A DNA stretch of 36,348 bases from the NCBI RefSeq assembly GCF_002104765.1, contig NZ_NCXM01000045.1:1-36348 (forward strand), in the 5' to 3' direction. This document shows, in pieces, positions 16,584-26,134 of this stretch; position 1 is the stretch's first letter; each line of letters begins with the position of its first letter. The position numbers and the translations under genes were made by a program. The notes under the pieces were generated by a model. It was not told the origin of the DNA. It made no database searches and worked only from the letters and a program-made list of their open reading frames with translations. The stretch comes from Mycolicibacterium vulneris (GTDB lineage: Bacteria; Actinomycetota; Actinomycetes; Mycobacteriales; Mycobacteriaceae).

Positions 16584-18077
16584 TTACCCCCCTTTCCCCG
16601 GCTCGGTTGGGCCCGTTCCGTTATCGGCTTCGTGCTCCCACGTGCCGGGCACCATCGGCATGCGTGGGCCGCCGCCGAAGTCGTCGTCGGCCAGCTTGGT
16701 CAATCCGGCCGCCTGAAACGCCTTCTGTCGCTGCGTGGTTCCGGCGAACCCCAGAGCCCCGGCACCCTGGGCGGACGCGACGGCCGCGGCCAGCTCCTCC
16801 TCGTCGCCGAAGTCGGGTGGCACACCGAAATCCGAGTCCATGTCTGCGAACTCGTCGGCGTGGTCATGCAATGCGGCCCGCCGGCGGCGTCGGGCCCGGG
16901 ACTCGGCCCGGCTCGCCGCCGCGGCACCGGCCGCCGGGATGGTCGCCGCCGGAGCCTTGGCCCCGCCGCGACCACCCAGGATGGGCCCGACCCCGGTGTC
17001 AGGGTCACCGCCCATGGCGATCAAGTAGGCGAAGTTGCCGGCCGCTGCCGCCGGCGCCGGCGCGGCGGGCGCACCGGAACCCGCGGCGACCGTGGTGGCC
17101 GGGGCCCCTGCCGGAGTCGCCACCGTCGGGGCCAGCGCGACCGCCGGCAGCATGGACGGCGGCTTGTTCGACGTCAGCACGGGGGCCACGACGGCGGGGG
17201 CGGCATCGGGCGCGGCCTCGACGGGCGTGGTGAGCAGGGAACTGAGCCCGATGCCCAGCAACAGCGGGATCAGGAGCGGTGCGGTGAGGATCGCACCCCA
17301 GGTCGGCCAGCCGACGGCGTTGAAGAACACCTGGTAGGCAACGAAGAACAACAGCGGCCCGTTGGCGGCCAGGAACGCCGGCAGATTCGAGAAGAAGTTC
17401 TGCATCATCTGCTGGATGTTCTGGAAGAAGTCCTGGAAGAACTTGGACAGCTGCTGGATGAAGTTCTGCCACCAATCCCCGGGGCCGTTCTGCGTGGCGT
17501 TGGACGCGACATCGTTGGTCTCGCCGCCAGGATTCATGATGGAAGGCGCCGCCATGGTGCGCGGCGCCGCCGCCAGGGCCGAGCCCGACACCGCCTGGTA
17601 GGTGCCCATCGTGGTGGCCGCCTGGACCCACATCCGCGCGTAGTCGGCCTCGTTGACGGCGATCGGAATGGTGTTGATGCCAAAGAAATTCGTCGCCAAT
17701 AGCACGCCGTGCACGGTGTGATTGGTGGCCAGTTCGGCCAGCGTCGGCATGGTCGCCAATGCGGCCGTATACGCCGTCGCCGCGACCTCCTGCTGCGTGG
17801 CGGCACCCGCGCTGTCGACACTGGCCTGCTGCAGCCACGCCAGGTACGGCAGGTGGGCCGCCACATACTGCTCGGCGCTCGGGCCCTCCCATGCTCCGGC
17901 CTGGGCCTCCCCCAACAGCCCACTGAGTTCGGCTGCCGCCGAGGCGTATTGGGTGCTCAACGAGGTCCATGCGCCGGCGGCCGCCATCAGCGACCCCGGA
18001 CCTGGACCGGCGCTGAGCAACGCCGAATGCACCTCGGGTGGCGACGCCATCCAGATGGGTCCGAAGGGGGATGTCAT
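16584..18077 (-). CDS. PPE4: PPE family protein PPE4 (PPE-PPW subfamily), ESX-3 substrate
   Basis: 497 residues. The N-terminal PPE domain (about 1-180) includes WMASPPEVHSALL and the EspG-binding tip FGINTIPIAVNEADYARMW. The middle is rich in Phe and hydrophobic helices. The C-terminus has GFAGTT and PRMPMVPGTW, the PPW signature. The gene starts two bases after the PE5 stop, so the two are translationally coupled and the products form a PE5-PPE4 dimer handled by EspG3. In M. tuberculosis this pair is needed for iron uptake from mycobactin. The length is near that of the M. tuberculosis protein (513). Confidence 0.95.
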   Translation of the reverse strand: MTSPFGPIWMASPPEVHSALLSAGPGPGSLMAAAGAWTSLSTQYASAAAELSGLLGEAQAGAWEGPSAEQYVAAHLPYLAWLQQASVDSAGAATQQEVAATAYTAALATMPTLAELATNHTVHGVLLATNFFGINTIPIAVNEADYARMWVQAATTMGTYQAVSGSALAAAPRTMAAPSIMNPGGETNDVASNATQNGPGDWWQNFIQQLSKFFQDFFQNIQQMMQNFFSNLPAFLAANGPLLFFVAYQVFFNAVGWPTWGAILTAPLLIPLLLGIGLSSLLTTPVEAAPDAAPAVVAPVLTSNKPPSMLPAVALAPTVATPAGAPATTVAAGSGAPAAPAPAAAAGNFAYLIAMGGDPDTGVGPILGGRGGAKAPAATIPAAGAAAASRAESRARRRRRAALHDHADEFADMDSDFGVPPDFGDEEELAAAVASAQGAGALGFAGTTQRQKAFQAAGLTKLADDDFGGGPRMPMVPGTWEHEADNGTGPTEPGKGG

Positions 18078-18079
18078 GC

Positions 18080-18388
18080 TCAGGCGCCCGCGATCCTATA
18101 CGTCGCGGCGGCCGCGGTGTCGCCCGCGAGATAACTTGCGCCGGCCTGCCCGACGCCGACGCCGGCGCGGCCAAGCTCTTCGACGCCCTGTGCGGCCATG
18201 GCCGAGTGCTCCTGGCCCCGAGCGCTGAATCCGACGGCCGTTTGCAGGGATACCGGATCGACCGCCGGCGGCACCACCGCGGTGATCGCCGGAGCCGCCG
18301 CCGCATGCGCGGCCGCCAGCCGTGCCGTCAGGGCCTCCACCGCCGCGCTGGTCGCGGCCAGACCTTCGGGAACCACTCGTAGGGTCAT
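18080..18388 (-). CDS. PE5: PE family protein PE5, ESX-3 substrate
   Basis: 102 residues forming only the PE helical hairpin, ending with the export signal ASYLAGD (YxxxD) and a short tail. The start MTLRVVPEGLAATSAAVEAL is the typical PE opening. GGAAAGGAG precedes ATG 18388. It lies 43 bases after eccC3 and directly before PPE4, its dimer partner. Confidence 0.95.
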   Translation of the reverse strand: MTLRVVPEGLAATSAAVEALTARLAAAHAAAAPAITAVVPPAVDPVSLQTAVGFSARGQEHSAMAAQGVEELGRAGVGVGQAGASYLAGDTAAAATYRIAGA

Positions 18389-18431
18389 GGCTACTCCTTT
18401 CCTGGTCCTTCTCTTCGGACTTGCATAAACA

Positions 18432-21400
18432 TCAGTGGGCGAAACCGTCGGTAGCGCCCTCGATCACGGACTCCGCGACCAACGGGTTGACCAGCTGCAC
18501 GTACGTCGGGGCGTCGCTGTCGCCCAGCAGGATCGCCCGCCCGGCAGGCAGCCGGCCGAACCGCTGACCGCGGATCTTTCCGCTGTCCTGCGGGTTGCCC
18601 GCCAGCATCAACGTGGTCGCCTGCAGGTCGTTGAACCGGCGCAGCAGCGGGTTGGTCATCAGGGCGTGCCCCGAACCGGTGGCCCGTGCGGTGACGATCA
18701 CCCGCAGCCCCAAATCGGCTGCCTGCGAGAGCAATCCGATCAGCGCGGTCCACGGCCGCTGCCCCACGTAGGGGCCGCTCATCGCCGGCGAATCCGGTAT
18801 CTGGTCGACGTCGTCGATGATCAGATAGTGGGTGTGGCCCGCGTAGCGCCAGTGGGCCAGCTCGCCGGGGGACAGGCCGGCCGGTGGCCGGCGCGATTCG
18901 ATGAGGTTGGCCAGCCCCAGCATCGCCGGGATGATGCGGTCGATGTTGGCGGTGTACTCGTTGTCGGCGAACAGCGGCTCGTCGACGAGGTGCAACCGCC
19001 GGTCCAGCACCGTGAAGGCCACCTGATCGGGCGTGGAGTGCTCCCGGACGGTGCGAATGAGGTGGCGCAGCAGTGTGGTCTTCCCGGACTTGCTGTCGCC
19101 GAACACCATCAGCAGCGGGTTCTCGGCGAAGTTGACCACCACCGGCGCGAGGTCCTCCTCGCGCTGGCCGATGACGACCTGCTCCGGCCCGCGATACAGC
19201 GACCCGACCGCTTCCGGCACCAGGTTGGTCGGCAGCAGCCGCACCGGCGGCGCGGTGACGCCCGGGTAGCGCGCATTAAGCGCGGCGACTGGGTCTGTTT
19301 CCGCGTGCAACGCGGGATCTGCGAACAGGAAATGCTCTGCGGCCATGGTCAATCCACGTCCCGGCTGGTCGTGCGGCACCGCTTCGGCAGGGCGCCGCAG
19401 GGCACCGACCACCCGGACGTTGCTGTCCCGCGGGTCGTGCAGCTTGAGCTCGAGCCGCAAGCCGAGGCCGTCGCGCATGGCCAACGGAACCTCGAGCCAG
19501 CTGGGGGTGGTGATGACGACGTGGATGCCGTACGCGAGACCGATGTTGACCAGCTCGCTGACCCTGGCCAGCAACGGGTTTCGGGTGTTGAACTGGTCGG
19601 TGTTGTCCCTGCCGAACGCGTAGAGGTTGTCGATCACCAGGAACACCTCGCCGAACCCGTCGTCGGGGGCCGCACCGCGGGAGTCCCGGAACGCCTCTCG
19701 GCGCTGCCGCGACAGCAGCAGCTGCTCGAGTTCGCCGAAGGTGCGCCGGATGCGTTCGGGCTCCAGCGCCGAGGCCACGCTGCCGACGTGCGCCAGGTCT
19801 TCGAGCGCCCGCAGCTTGCCGCCGCCGTAGTCCAGGCAGTAGAAGGTGACCTCGCGCGGCGAGTGCAGATTGGCCGCGGACAGGATGAACGTCTGCAGCG
19901 CGGTCGACTTGCCCGATTTCGGGCCACCGTGGATGACCATGTTTCCGGCCGACGAGGCGGCGTCGAACACCAGCGGATCGCGGCGCATCTCGAACGGCTT
20001 GTCGATCTCGCCGAGCGGCCACTGCCACTGTCGAGGCGGGACGCCGGCGCGGGCCAGCATGGCGGTCAACGGGATCGGCTCGTCCAGCGGCGGCAGCCAG
20101 AGCTGCGGCGCCCGAGGACCGTAGCCGGCCAGCTGGTCGCCGATGGTGGCGATCAGCTTGCGCGGCGGCCCGGTGAATTCGTCTTCCTCGGGGGCGGCGA
20201 CCACGGTGTCCTGATCCGGTTCGACGCGCCCGGCCGTGAACAGCTTCGGCTCCGGGATGGACGGCACGACAAAGGATTTGGCCTTCTGCGGCGGATCGTA
20301 GATGCCGTCCACATAGGTGCTGCGGAACTTGATCGGCGTCGCACCCGGGGCGGGCACCAAGAAGCCAACGCCCTTGTGCTCCTTGCCGGACTCGATGTGG
20401 TAGGCGTCCTCCACACCGATGATCTGGCGCGAAACGCTGGGGCTGGCCACCTTCAAACCGATGCGGTAGGAGGTGTTCTTGTCGATGTCCTTGATCTTGC
20501 CGACATCCAGCGTCTGCGACGCGAACAGGATGTGGATGCGGAACGAGCGGCCTTTACGCGCAACGTAATCGAACAGCTCCGCGTATTCGGGGTGGTCGGC
20601 CAGCATCAGGGTGAACTCGTCGGCGACCACGAACAGCGTCGGGATCGGCGGCAGATCATGTCCGGCGGCGATGGCGGCCTCGTACTCCACCACCGAGTTG
20701 AACGCGCTGCCCTGGACCCGGCGGCCCGCTTCCCGCAGCAGCGTCTCCCGGCGGGCCACCTCGCCGCGCAGCGTGTCGGCGAAGCGGTCGGCCAGCGACT
20801 TCTTCTCCGCCATGTTGGAGATGACGGCGACGACCTGCGGGAAGTTACGGAAGCTGTCGGCCCCGGCCTCACCCTTGAAGTCGGCGTAGATGACGATCAA
20901 CCGATCGGCCGAATGAGTCGTCAACAGCGACAACAGGATCGACATCAGGGTCTGGGACTTACCCGAACCCGTCATACCGATCATCAACCCGTGCGGGCCC
21001 ATGCCGCCCTCGGCTTCGTCCTTGAGGTCGAACATCAGTGGCTCACCGGTCGCGGTGACGCCGATCGGAATACGCAGCTCGTCCTCACGGCGACGCGGCG
21101 CCCACAGCGTGGGCACGTCCAATTGGGAGGCATCCGAAATGCCCAGCATCGTGGTGAACGTGGCACCGCGGGTGGCCGCCGAGCGCAGCCCGGTGTGGGT
21201 CGGGTTGGAGTCCCAGCGTGCCAACTGGCGCGCCAGATGCGCGGCCTCGTCGGCGCTGAATTGGTCGGCGTTGTCGATGTAGGGCTGCCAGCCGCCAGTC
21301 TGCCAGCGCTTGATGGCGACCGCGCGGCCGCCGCCGTCCCGCCCGGAGACGCGCAGGATCGGCTTTTCGGGATCCGAATACTGCTCACGGTTCGGCGCCG

Positions 21401-22433
21401 TGGCGCTGCGCTGCACGACGGTGACACCCGCCCGGCCCAGCGCCAGCGTCGACGCGTTGAGGTCGTAGTCGGGGTCGTCGATGACGATCAGCAGGTGACG
21501 GAGCGCATCGGCGGGCTCGCCGGTGAACGCCGGACGGTCAACGAGGGCCGAACCCAGGCTGGCGACCAGGTCGTCGGCGCTGGTCGACATGAACCGCGCC
21601 GGCCCGACCCCGTCGAGCTCACCCGGAACGTCGATGTGCGGCAACCACTTCAGCCAGGACCAGTCCGGGCTCTCCAGATTCGGGGCCACCAGCGCGATCC
21701 CGAGCACGGTCGGGTCGTGCCAGGTCACCGCCTGAGCGACCCAGGCGCGCAACGCCGCCCGCGCCTCGTCTTCCTCGCCCAGCACGGTGATCCGGGAGAC
21801 CTTGGTCAGGTCGATTCCGGTCGGCACGTCGCGCACTGTGCGATGGGTGTCGAGCAGGCTGCGTAATGCGCTGTGCGACACCGGTTCCAGGTCGATTTCG
21901 TCCGCGGTGTCATTGACCCGCAGGGCGGTAGCCAGCGGCACCTGGTGGCGGCCGGCCCTTAGCACCAGGAAGTCGGGATCGTGCGGGTCACGCTCCCACT
22001 GGCGACGCGTTCCCGGCACGGTCGCCAGCGCGGACGGCTCCGGGTGGGACCACTGCGCCGCGGCGCGCTGCGCGGTGGCCTGGGTGCGGATGTTGTCCCG
22101 GACCACCGACAGGTAACGCAGGTAATCGGCACGCTCGGCGTCGACCTCCTCGGTGCGCATCTTGTTGTCGCCACCGCGATACATGGCGGTGGCGGCGAGC
22201 AACAGCACGAACGGGAAGAACAGGGTCTGCGGGGAGATCATCCGCATTCCGGTGGCGAACAGGGCGACGATCATGCCGACGATCAGGATCACCAGCACGT
22301 AGGGCATCGCCCGGCGCAGGAACGACGGCGGAATTACACGGGGCAGTTCGGGTGGTGCCTCGATGGCGATGGTCCCCTTGCGGGTGACCGGCGGCGCCAG
22401 GCGCCGGCGCGCTTCGAAGATCAGTCGGCTCAT
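18432..22433 (-). CDS. eccC3: ESX-3 FtsK/SpoIIIE ATPase EccC3 (fused EccCa-EccCb)
   Basis: 1333 residues, the motor of ESX-3. Two membrane helices lie near residues 43-62 and 69-85. Three FtsK-type ATPase domains follow, each with an intact Walker A: GMTGSGKS (K492), GGPKSGKS (K842) and GDSKSGKT (K1118). Walker B sequences are LFVVADEF (about 600-607), VFLVIDN (about 930-936) and YLIIDDVD (about 1203-1210). The first domain is the one essential for transport in this family, while the later ones bind substrate signals. Start ATG 22433 overlaps the eccB3 stop (ATGA). The length equals that of the M. tuberculosis protein within a few residues, and I see no sign of damage. Confidence 0.96.
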   Translation of the reverse strand: MSRLIFEARRRLAPPVTRKGTIAIEAPPELPRVIPPSFLRRAMPYVLVILIVGMIVALFATGMRMISPQTLFFPFVLLLAATAMYRGGDNKMRTEEVDAERADYLRYLSVVRDNIRTQATAQRAAAQWSHPEPSALATVPGTRRQWERDPHDPDFLVLRAGRHQVPLATALRVNDTADEIDLEPVSHSALRSLLDTHRTVRDVPTGIDLTKVSRITVLGEEDEARAALRAWVAQAVTWHDPTVLGIALVAPNLESPDWSWLKWLPHIDVPGELDGVGPARFMSTSADDLVASLGSALVDRPAFTGEPADALRHLLIVIDDPDYDLNASTLALGRAGVTVVQRSATAPNREQYSDPEKPILRVSGRDGGGRAVAIKRWQTGGWQPYIDNADQFSADEAAHLARQLARWDSNPTHTGLRSAATRGATFTTMLGISDASQLDVPTLWAPRRREDELRIPIGVTATGEPLMFDLKDEAEGGMGPHGLMIGMTGSGKSQTLMSILLSLLTTHSADRLIVIYADFKGEAGADSFRNFPQVVAVISNMAEKKSLADRFADTLRGEVARRETLLREAGRRVQGSAFNSVVEYEAAIAAGHDLPPIPTLFVVADEFTLMLADHPEYAELFDYVARKGRSFRIHILFASQTLDVGKIKDIDKNTSYRIGLKVASPSVSRQIIGVEDAYHIESGKEHKGVGFLVPAPGATPIKFRSTYVDGIYDPPQKAKSFVVPSIPEPKLFTAGRVEPDQDTVVAAPEEDEFTGPPRKLIATIGDQLAGYGPRAPQLWLPPLDEPIPLTAMLARAGVPPRQWQWPLGEIDKPFEMRRDPLVFDAASSAGNMVIHGGPKSGKSTALQTFILSAANLHSPREVTFYCLDYGGGKLRALEDLAHVGSVASALEPERIRRTFGELEQLLLSRQRREAFRDSRGAAPDDGFGEVFLVIDNLYAFGRDNTDQFNTRNPLLARVSELVNIGLAYGIHVVITTPSWLEVPLAMRDGLGLRLELKLHDPRDSNVRVVGALRRPAEAVPHDQPGRGLTMAAEHFLFADPALHAETDPVAALNARYPGVTAPPVRLLPTNLVPEAVGSLYRGPEQVVIGQREEDLAPVVVNFAENPLLMVFGDSKSGKTTLLRHLIRTVREHSTPDQVAFTVLDRRLHLVDEPLFADNEYTANIDRIIPAMLGLANLIESRRPPAGLSPGELAHWRYAGHTHYLIIDDVDQIPDSPAMSGPYVGQRPWTALIGLLSQAADLGLRVIVTARATGSGHALMTNPLLRRFNDLQATTLMLAGNPQDSGKIRGQRFGRLPAGRAILLGDSDAPTYVQLVNPLVAESVIEGATDGFAH

Positions 22434-24052
22434 CGGGGGGCTCCCTCGGCAGATGCCACACGGCCGGGCTTCTGATCGGGCGTCAACCCGTCATGAGCCA
22501 GCAGCGCGTCGGCGCGCGATAACGTCGGACCATTCGCGAACAGCGACAACACCGACCACGGAACGGGGACCGGTGATCCGTTAAGGCCAAGGGCCTCAAC
22601 TGTTTTGCCGTGTCCGGCGGCGGAGTGCTCCGACTCGTTGTCGATGCCGTAGCGGACACCGGTGTCAGAGACCCAGAACAACGACCCGGTGCCGGGCGAG
22701 TCCGGGCCGCCGCCGACGGTCTGGGTGAAGTAGCCGGTGCCCGGAGCCAAAGCGACGCGGGTGGCCACTAAACCATTCGTCGCGGCGCCGCCGCCCACCA
22801 GATCGACGGTGCGGATCGATTCGGCGATCGGCAGCGCGGAGCCCGACATCAGGTGCAGCGAGCTGGTCGCGGCCCCGGCAGGCTTGCTCCAATAGGCGCA
22901 CGTGACAGGCGATTTGGCCGCATCGACCACGCTGACCTGCTGATCCGGATACCGCGCGGTGTCCAGCATCCGCGACACGGGCAGCTTGGCCACCGCGTCG
23001 GCACCCAGCCGCGGCGGTTGGTCCAGCCCATAGGAATTGGTGTTGCGCAGGATCGCGGCGAGCACCGGTGAGATCTGCTGCAGGCCGTCGGGCATCACCG
23101 CGTAGTAGCGCGGGGTGCCCGAGGAACTCTGCTCCAGGGCGTAGGAGACCACCACCGCGCCGATCGGAGCGGGCACGTTGAACGGGGCCGGGGCGCCGGC
23201 GTTCGGGATTCCGGGGGCCGTCAGCGACGGTGCCTCCGGGATCGCGTTGAACAGGCCCAGCGCGATGGGTCGGGGCGCGGGCACCTCGGAGTTGTTCTGC
23301 CCCAGGCCAAGTGCGTTCGTGATCGCGTGGTCGGTCAGGTTGATCTGCGAACGCTTGCCGTCCCACAACAGCCAGGTGCTGCCGTCCCGGTCGACGAGGA
23401 TCGCCTGCTGCGACGCGAGCGTCGCCGCGCGCGCACCGCTGCTGTCCGGCTGGCCCGCGATCACCGTGACGCCGGTGCTGTGGGCGGCGTGCCCGCCCTG
23501 GGCCGGCTCGCTGACGGCGTCGCACACCGTCCAGTTCGCGTCGCGCGAGGGGTTTTGCACCATGCGCTCCGGCGCACCTGGGATGCCGATCAGGTTGCCG
23601 CGCGGAAAGCGGTCCAGCTCACTGCTTTTCACCATCGTGGGGTCGACGGCGTGGCCGGTGATCAGCCGGGCGGAGGTCAGGTTGAGCACCGGGTGCAGGT
23701 CGTCGCCGACACGGACGTACAGCGCGGCCGTCGAGCGGTCGGCCAGCACGGCGTTGGTACCCACCGTCCCGCTGGGCCGGATCAGCGAGAACACGAAGCA
23801 CCCCGCCAAGCCGGTGACCAGCAGGACCGCGCCCATGGCCACCGCGCGCGACTGCGTGCGCAGCGGGTCGACCAGCATCCTGGTGTCATGCAAGGCGATA
23901 CCGGAGGCGATCCGGCGCATCACGAACCGCCAGCCGGTGACCTGGTGACGGGTGACGAAACCGCGGCGGTACTCGACCTGGTCGGGGTTGTCGTTGACCG
24001 GCGTGCGTGAGGTGAACGAACGGCGTTCGTCGGACTCGTGATTGGAGGTCAT
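22430..24052 (-). CDS. eccB3: ESX-3 type VII secretion protein EccB3
   Basis: 540 residues. A cytoplasmic N-terminus (RRGFVTRHQVTGWRFVMRRI is typical of EccB) is followed by one membrane helix, AMGAVLLVTGLAGCFVFSLI (about residues 74-93), and a large periplasmic domain with the EccB repeats. EccB is the periplasmic part of the ESX core complex. It is coupled to eccA3 and eccC3 by ATGA overlaps on both sides. Confidence 0.95.
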   Translation of the reverse strand: MTSNHESDERRSFTSRTPVNDNPDQVEYRRGFVTRHQVTGWRFVMRRIASGIALHDTRMLVDPLRTQSRAVAMGAVLLVTGLAGCFVFSLIRPSGTVGTNAVLADRSTAALYVRVGDDLHPVLNLTSARLITGHAVDPTMVKSSELDRFPRGNLIGIPGAPERMVQNPSRDANWTVCDAVSEPAQGGHAAHSTGVTVIAGQPDSSGARAATLASQQAILVDRDGSTWLLWDGKRSQINLTDHAITNALGLGQNNSEVPAPRPIALGLFNAIPEAPSLTAPGIPNAGAPAPFNVPAPIGAVVVSYALEQSSSGTPRYYAVMPDGLQQISPVLAAILRNTNSYGLDQPPRLGADAVAKLPVSRMLDTARYPDQQVSVVDAAKSPVTCAYWSKPAGAATSSLHLMSGSALPIAESIRTVDLVGGGAATNGLVATRVALAPGTGYFTQTVGGGPDSPGTGSLFWVSDTGVRYGIDNESEHSAAGHGKTVEALGLNGSPVPVPWSVLSLFANGPTLSRADALLAHDGLTPDQKPGRVASAEGAPR

Positions 24053-25902
24053 GCCGGCTCCTGCAGACCGAGGCCCTGCAACAACGGCCCAACCGAATTT
24101 CGGACGTCGTCAGCGGTGATGGTAACCAACTCCTCGTCGGTAAACTCGCCGGTTTGGGCGTGCTCGGAGTGGTCCAGCCGGAATTCGCGTTCCTCCTCGG
24201 ACTTTTCGACCACGTTACGAACGAACCGGCCGTTACCGGCGATATCGAGGCCGCGGCGTTCCACGCCGGCTGCATCGGGTTTCGACAATTCGGCCAGATG
24301 CGAGAACAGCGCCTCGAGATCACGGAGCGCGGGCTCGTCGAACGCGCTGTCGCGCTTGGCGGCCATGAAGTTCGCGATCTCGATCAGCTCGGGCGACTTG
24401 TACGACGGGAAGTCAATGCTCCGGGTGAACCGCGAGCGCAGACCTTGGTTGGTGTCGAGAAACCGATCCAGGTCCGCGCGGTACCCCGCGATAATCACGA
24501 CAAGCCGATCCCGGTCGTTCTCCATCCGGGCCAGCAGGGTATCGATGGCCACCAGACCGAAGTCGTTCTTGGCGCCCGTTGCCACCAGTGAGTAGGCCTC
24601 GTCGAGGAACAAGACTCCGTCAAGTGCGCTGTCGATGATCGCGTTGGTCTTGGCCTCGGTTTCACCGATGTGCTGCCCGATCAGGTCGGCGCGGTGCACC
24701 TCTTTGATGTTTTCCTTCTTCAAAAGACCAAGGCCGCAATAGATTTTGGCAACCACGCGCGCGATGGTGGTCTTGCCGGTTCCGGGCGGCCCGGTGAACA
24801 CCAGGTGGTGGGTACGCTGGGCCACCTCGAGCCCGCGCTGCTTACGCACCAGCTCCATGGCCACCGCACTCTTAAGCCGCGCTACCTGGTCTTTGACCTT
24901 GTTCAAACCGATGAATTCGTCGAGCTCACGTTCTGCCTCCGCCAGCAGTACGCGCTTGCGTTCCTGGGCTTCGGGGTCAACGAAATCGCCGGGCCCCGGC
25001 TCGGTTTCCGGGTTCCACGGATCGGTGCGGGCCTGAATGCGTCCCGCGGTCGTGGTGACAATCCCAAAACTGGTGTCGGACAACGCATGTTCGACCTGTT
25101 CGTTTTCGGGGTGAGCCGCGTACAGATCCTGTAGAACCTCGCTCGCCGAGTCCTCGTCCACGTGTGCACGCAACACGAGCGCCTTGGCCAGGGTGCCGTC
25201 GAGCTCCGCGACCGCGACGGGACCTTCGGGCTCCTCAAGATAGGACAACGCCGGCGCGAACATGCCGAGGCGGGCGAGCGAGATGCCCAGGGTGATTTTG
25301 GCCGCGTGCGAGAACGCCGGGTCGAGGTCTTCGTTGTTGACGACCGTGGTCAGCAGCTTGACGACGTCCGACCACCGCTCGGCGCGGTAGTTGATGACGA
25401 CGGACACCCAGCGGGCCTCGCGCCAGTTCGGGCGCTTCACGGTCAGGCGGCCGACGATTTCATCAGCTTCAGCAAATCGACCTTCGGTTGCCAGCGACGC
25501 CGCGTAGGCGAGGTGGAACTCGTCGGGCGTCGAGGCGCGAAACTGCAGATACAGGCCAGTGTCGTAGCGGAAGCTCACGGTGCCCGGCGTCAGTTCGACC
25601 TGCCGCTGCAGCACGCCGGCCGTGGCCGCGGTGCGCGAGACGGCTTCCAGCACCCGGAAGGACGTGTCACCTGCAGCGGCCAGTCCCGTCCAGGCATCGC
25701 ACTGGTCGTGAGCGAGGCGGGTCAGCGCCGCGAAACCTGAGCGGGCAGCGGGTGGATCGGCTGGGCGCTGGCGCTGGTAGACCGCGATGCCCAGCGCGCG
25801 ACAGCACGTAGCGAACCTACTGACGATGTCGCTGTCAACCCTGACATCCACCCGCGAATTGACGGGCTGAGCTGTGAGCATGCCGGTGTCACCGAGTTCC
25901 AC
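24049..25902 (-). CDS. eccA3: ESX-3 AAA+ ATPase EccA3
   Basis: 617 residues. The N-terminal half is a TPR-like helical domain (about 20-280). The CbxX/CfqX-type AAA+ domain has Walker A GPPGTGKT (K377), Walker B VLFLDEAY (D434, E435) and sensor region VVIIAGYRADLD. EccA is cytoplasmic and is thought to release PE-PPE proteins from EspG before export. It is the first gene of the ESX-3 operon. The start is GTG 25902. An ATG 16 bases upstream (25918) is out of frame and would encode only nine residues overlapping this start. The M. tuberculosis protein has a slightly longer N-terminus. Transcription is expected to respond to iron and zinc through the boxes upstream. Confidence 0.95.
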   Translation of the reverse strand: MELGDTGMLTAQPVNSRVDVRVDSDIVSRFATCCRALGIAVYQRQRPADPPAARSGFAALTRLAHDQCDAWTGLAAAGDTSFRVLEAVSRTAATAGVLQRQVELTPGTVSFRYDTGLYLQFRASTPDEFHLAYAASLATEGRFAEADEIVGRLTVKRPNWREARWVSVVINYRAERWSDVVKLLTTVVNNEDLDPAFSHAAKITLGISLARLGMFAPALSYLEEPEGPVAVAELDGTLAKALVLRAHVDEDSASEVLQDLYAAHPENEQVEHALSDTSFGIVTTTAGRIQARTDPWNPETEPGPGDFVDPEAQERKRVLLAEAERELDEFIGLNKVKDQVARLKSAVAMELVRKQRGLEVAQRTHHLVFTGPPGTGKTTIARVVAKIYCGLGLLKKENIKEVHRADLIGQHIGETEAKTNAIIDSALDGVLFLDEAYSLVATGAKNDFGLVAIDTLLARMENDRDRLVVIIAGYRADLDRFLDTNQGLRSRFTRSIDFPSYKSPELIEIANFMAAKRDSAFDEPALRDLEALFSHLAELSKPDAAGVERRGLDIAGNGRFVRNVVEKSEEEREFRLDHSEHAQTGEFTDEELVTITADDVRNSVGPLLQGLGLQEPA

Positions 25903-25922
25903 GGCCGGGTCTTTTCATGTAT

Positions 25923-25941
25923 GTAGTCTCCCCTAACCTAA
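25923..25941 (-). promoter_or_regulatory. IdeR (iron) box, proximal
   Basis: On the minus strand this reads TTAGGTTAGGGGAGACTAC. The left half matches the IdeR consensus perfectly and the right half is weak, about 14 of 19 in total. It ends about 20 bases before the eccA3 GTG, where binding would block the promoter. Confidence 0.6.
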
Positions 25942-25951
25942 CTGCCTGAAG

Positions 25952-25970
25952 TTAGCATTGCATAAGCTAA
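25952..25970 (-). promoter_or_regulatory. IdeR (iron) box, distal
   Basis: TTAGCATTGCATAAGCTAA is a near-perfect palindrome with TTAGC and GCTAA ends and about 14 of 19 matches to the IdeR consensus. It lies 10 bases from the proximal box, and further CTAA/TTAG half sites fall between, suggesting cooperative binding of iron-loaded IdeR dimers. Confidence 0.65.
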
Positions 25971-26113
25971 CTGTCGAGGCGTTTGGGCCTGTTCGGCTCA
26001 CCACCGCACTGTCCTTCTTTTACCGCTGCCGAGGATGTTTTCAGGGGCTTTTATCCGCATTTCCGGCCTGCTCACAGCCGCGTGCCGAGTGGCCGCACAG
26101 CAAGCCCCCACCT

Positions 26114-26134
26114 TAATGAAAACCATTTTCAATA
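26114..26134 (-). promoter_or_regulatory. Zur (zinc) box upstream of eccA3
   Basis: A 21-base palindrome centred on 26124 with core GAAAACCATTTTC and outer TAAT/AATA arms. It matches the mycobacterial Zur operator pattern (core GAAAATCATTTTC) at all but one or two positions and resembles the box at 32830. It is about 210 bases from eccA3, implying a second, zinc-controlled start site with a long leader. Confidence 0.7.

Noticed and set aside
18435..21866. A very long plus-strand open frame (over 1100 codons) opposite eccC3
   Set aside because: High GC leaves antisense frames open. The minus strand encodes the intact EccC3 with three Walker A motifs, and the plus frame has no recognisable domain and an Arg/Gly/Gln-rich composition typical of shadows.
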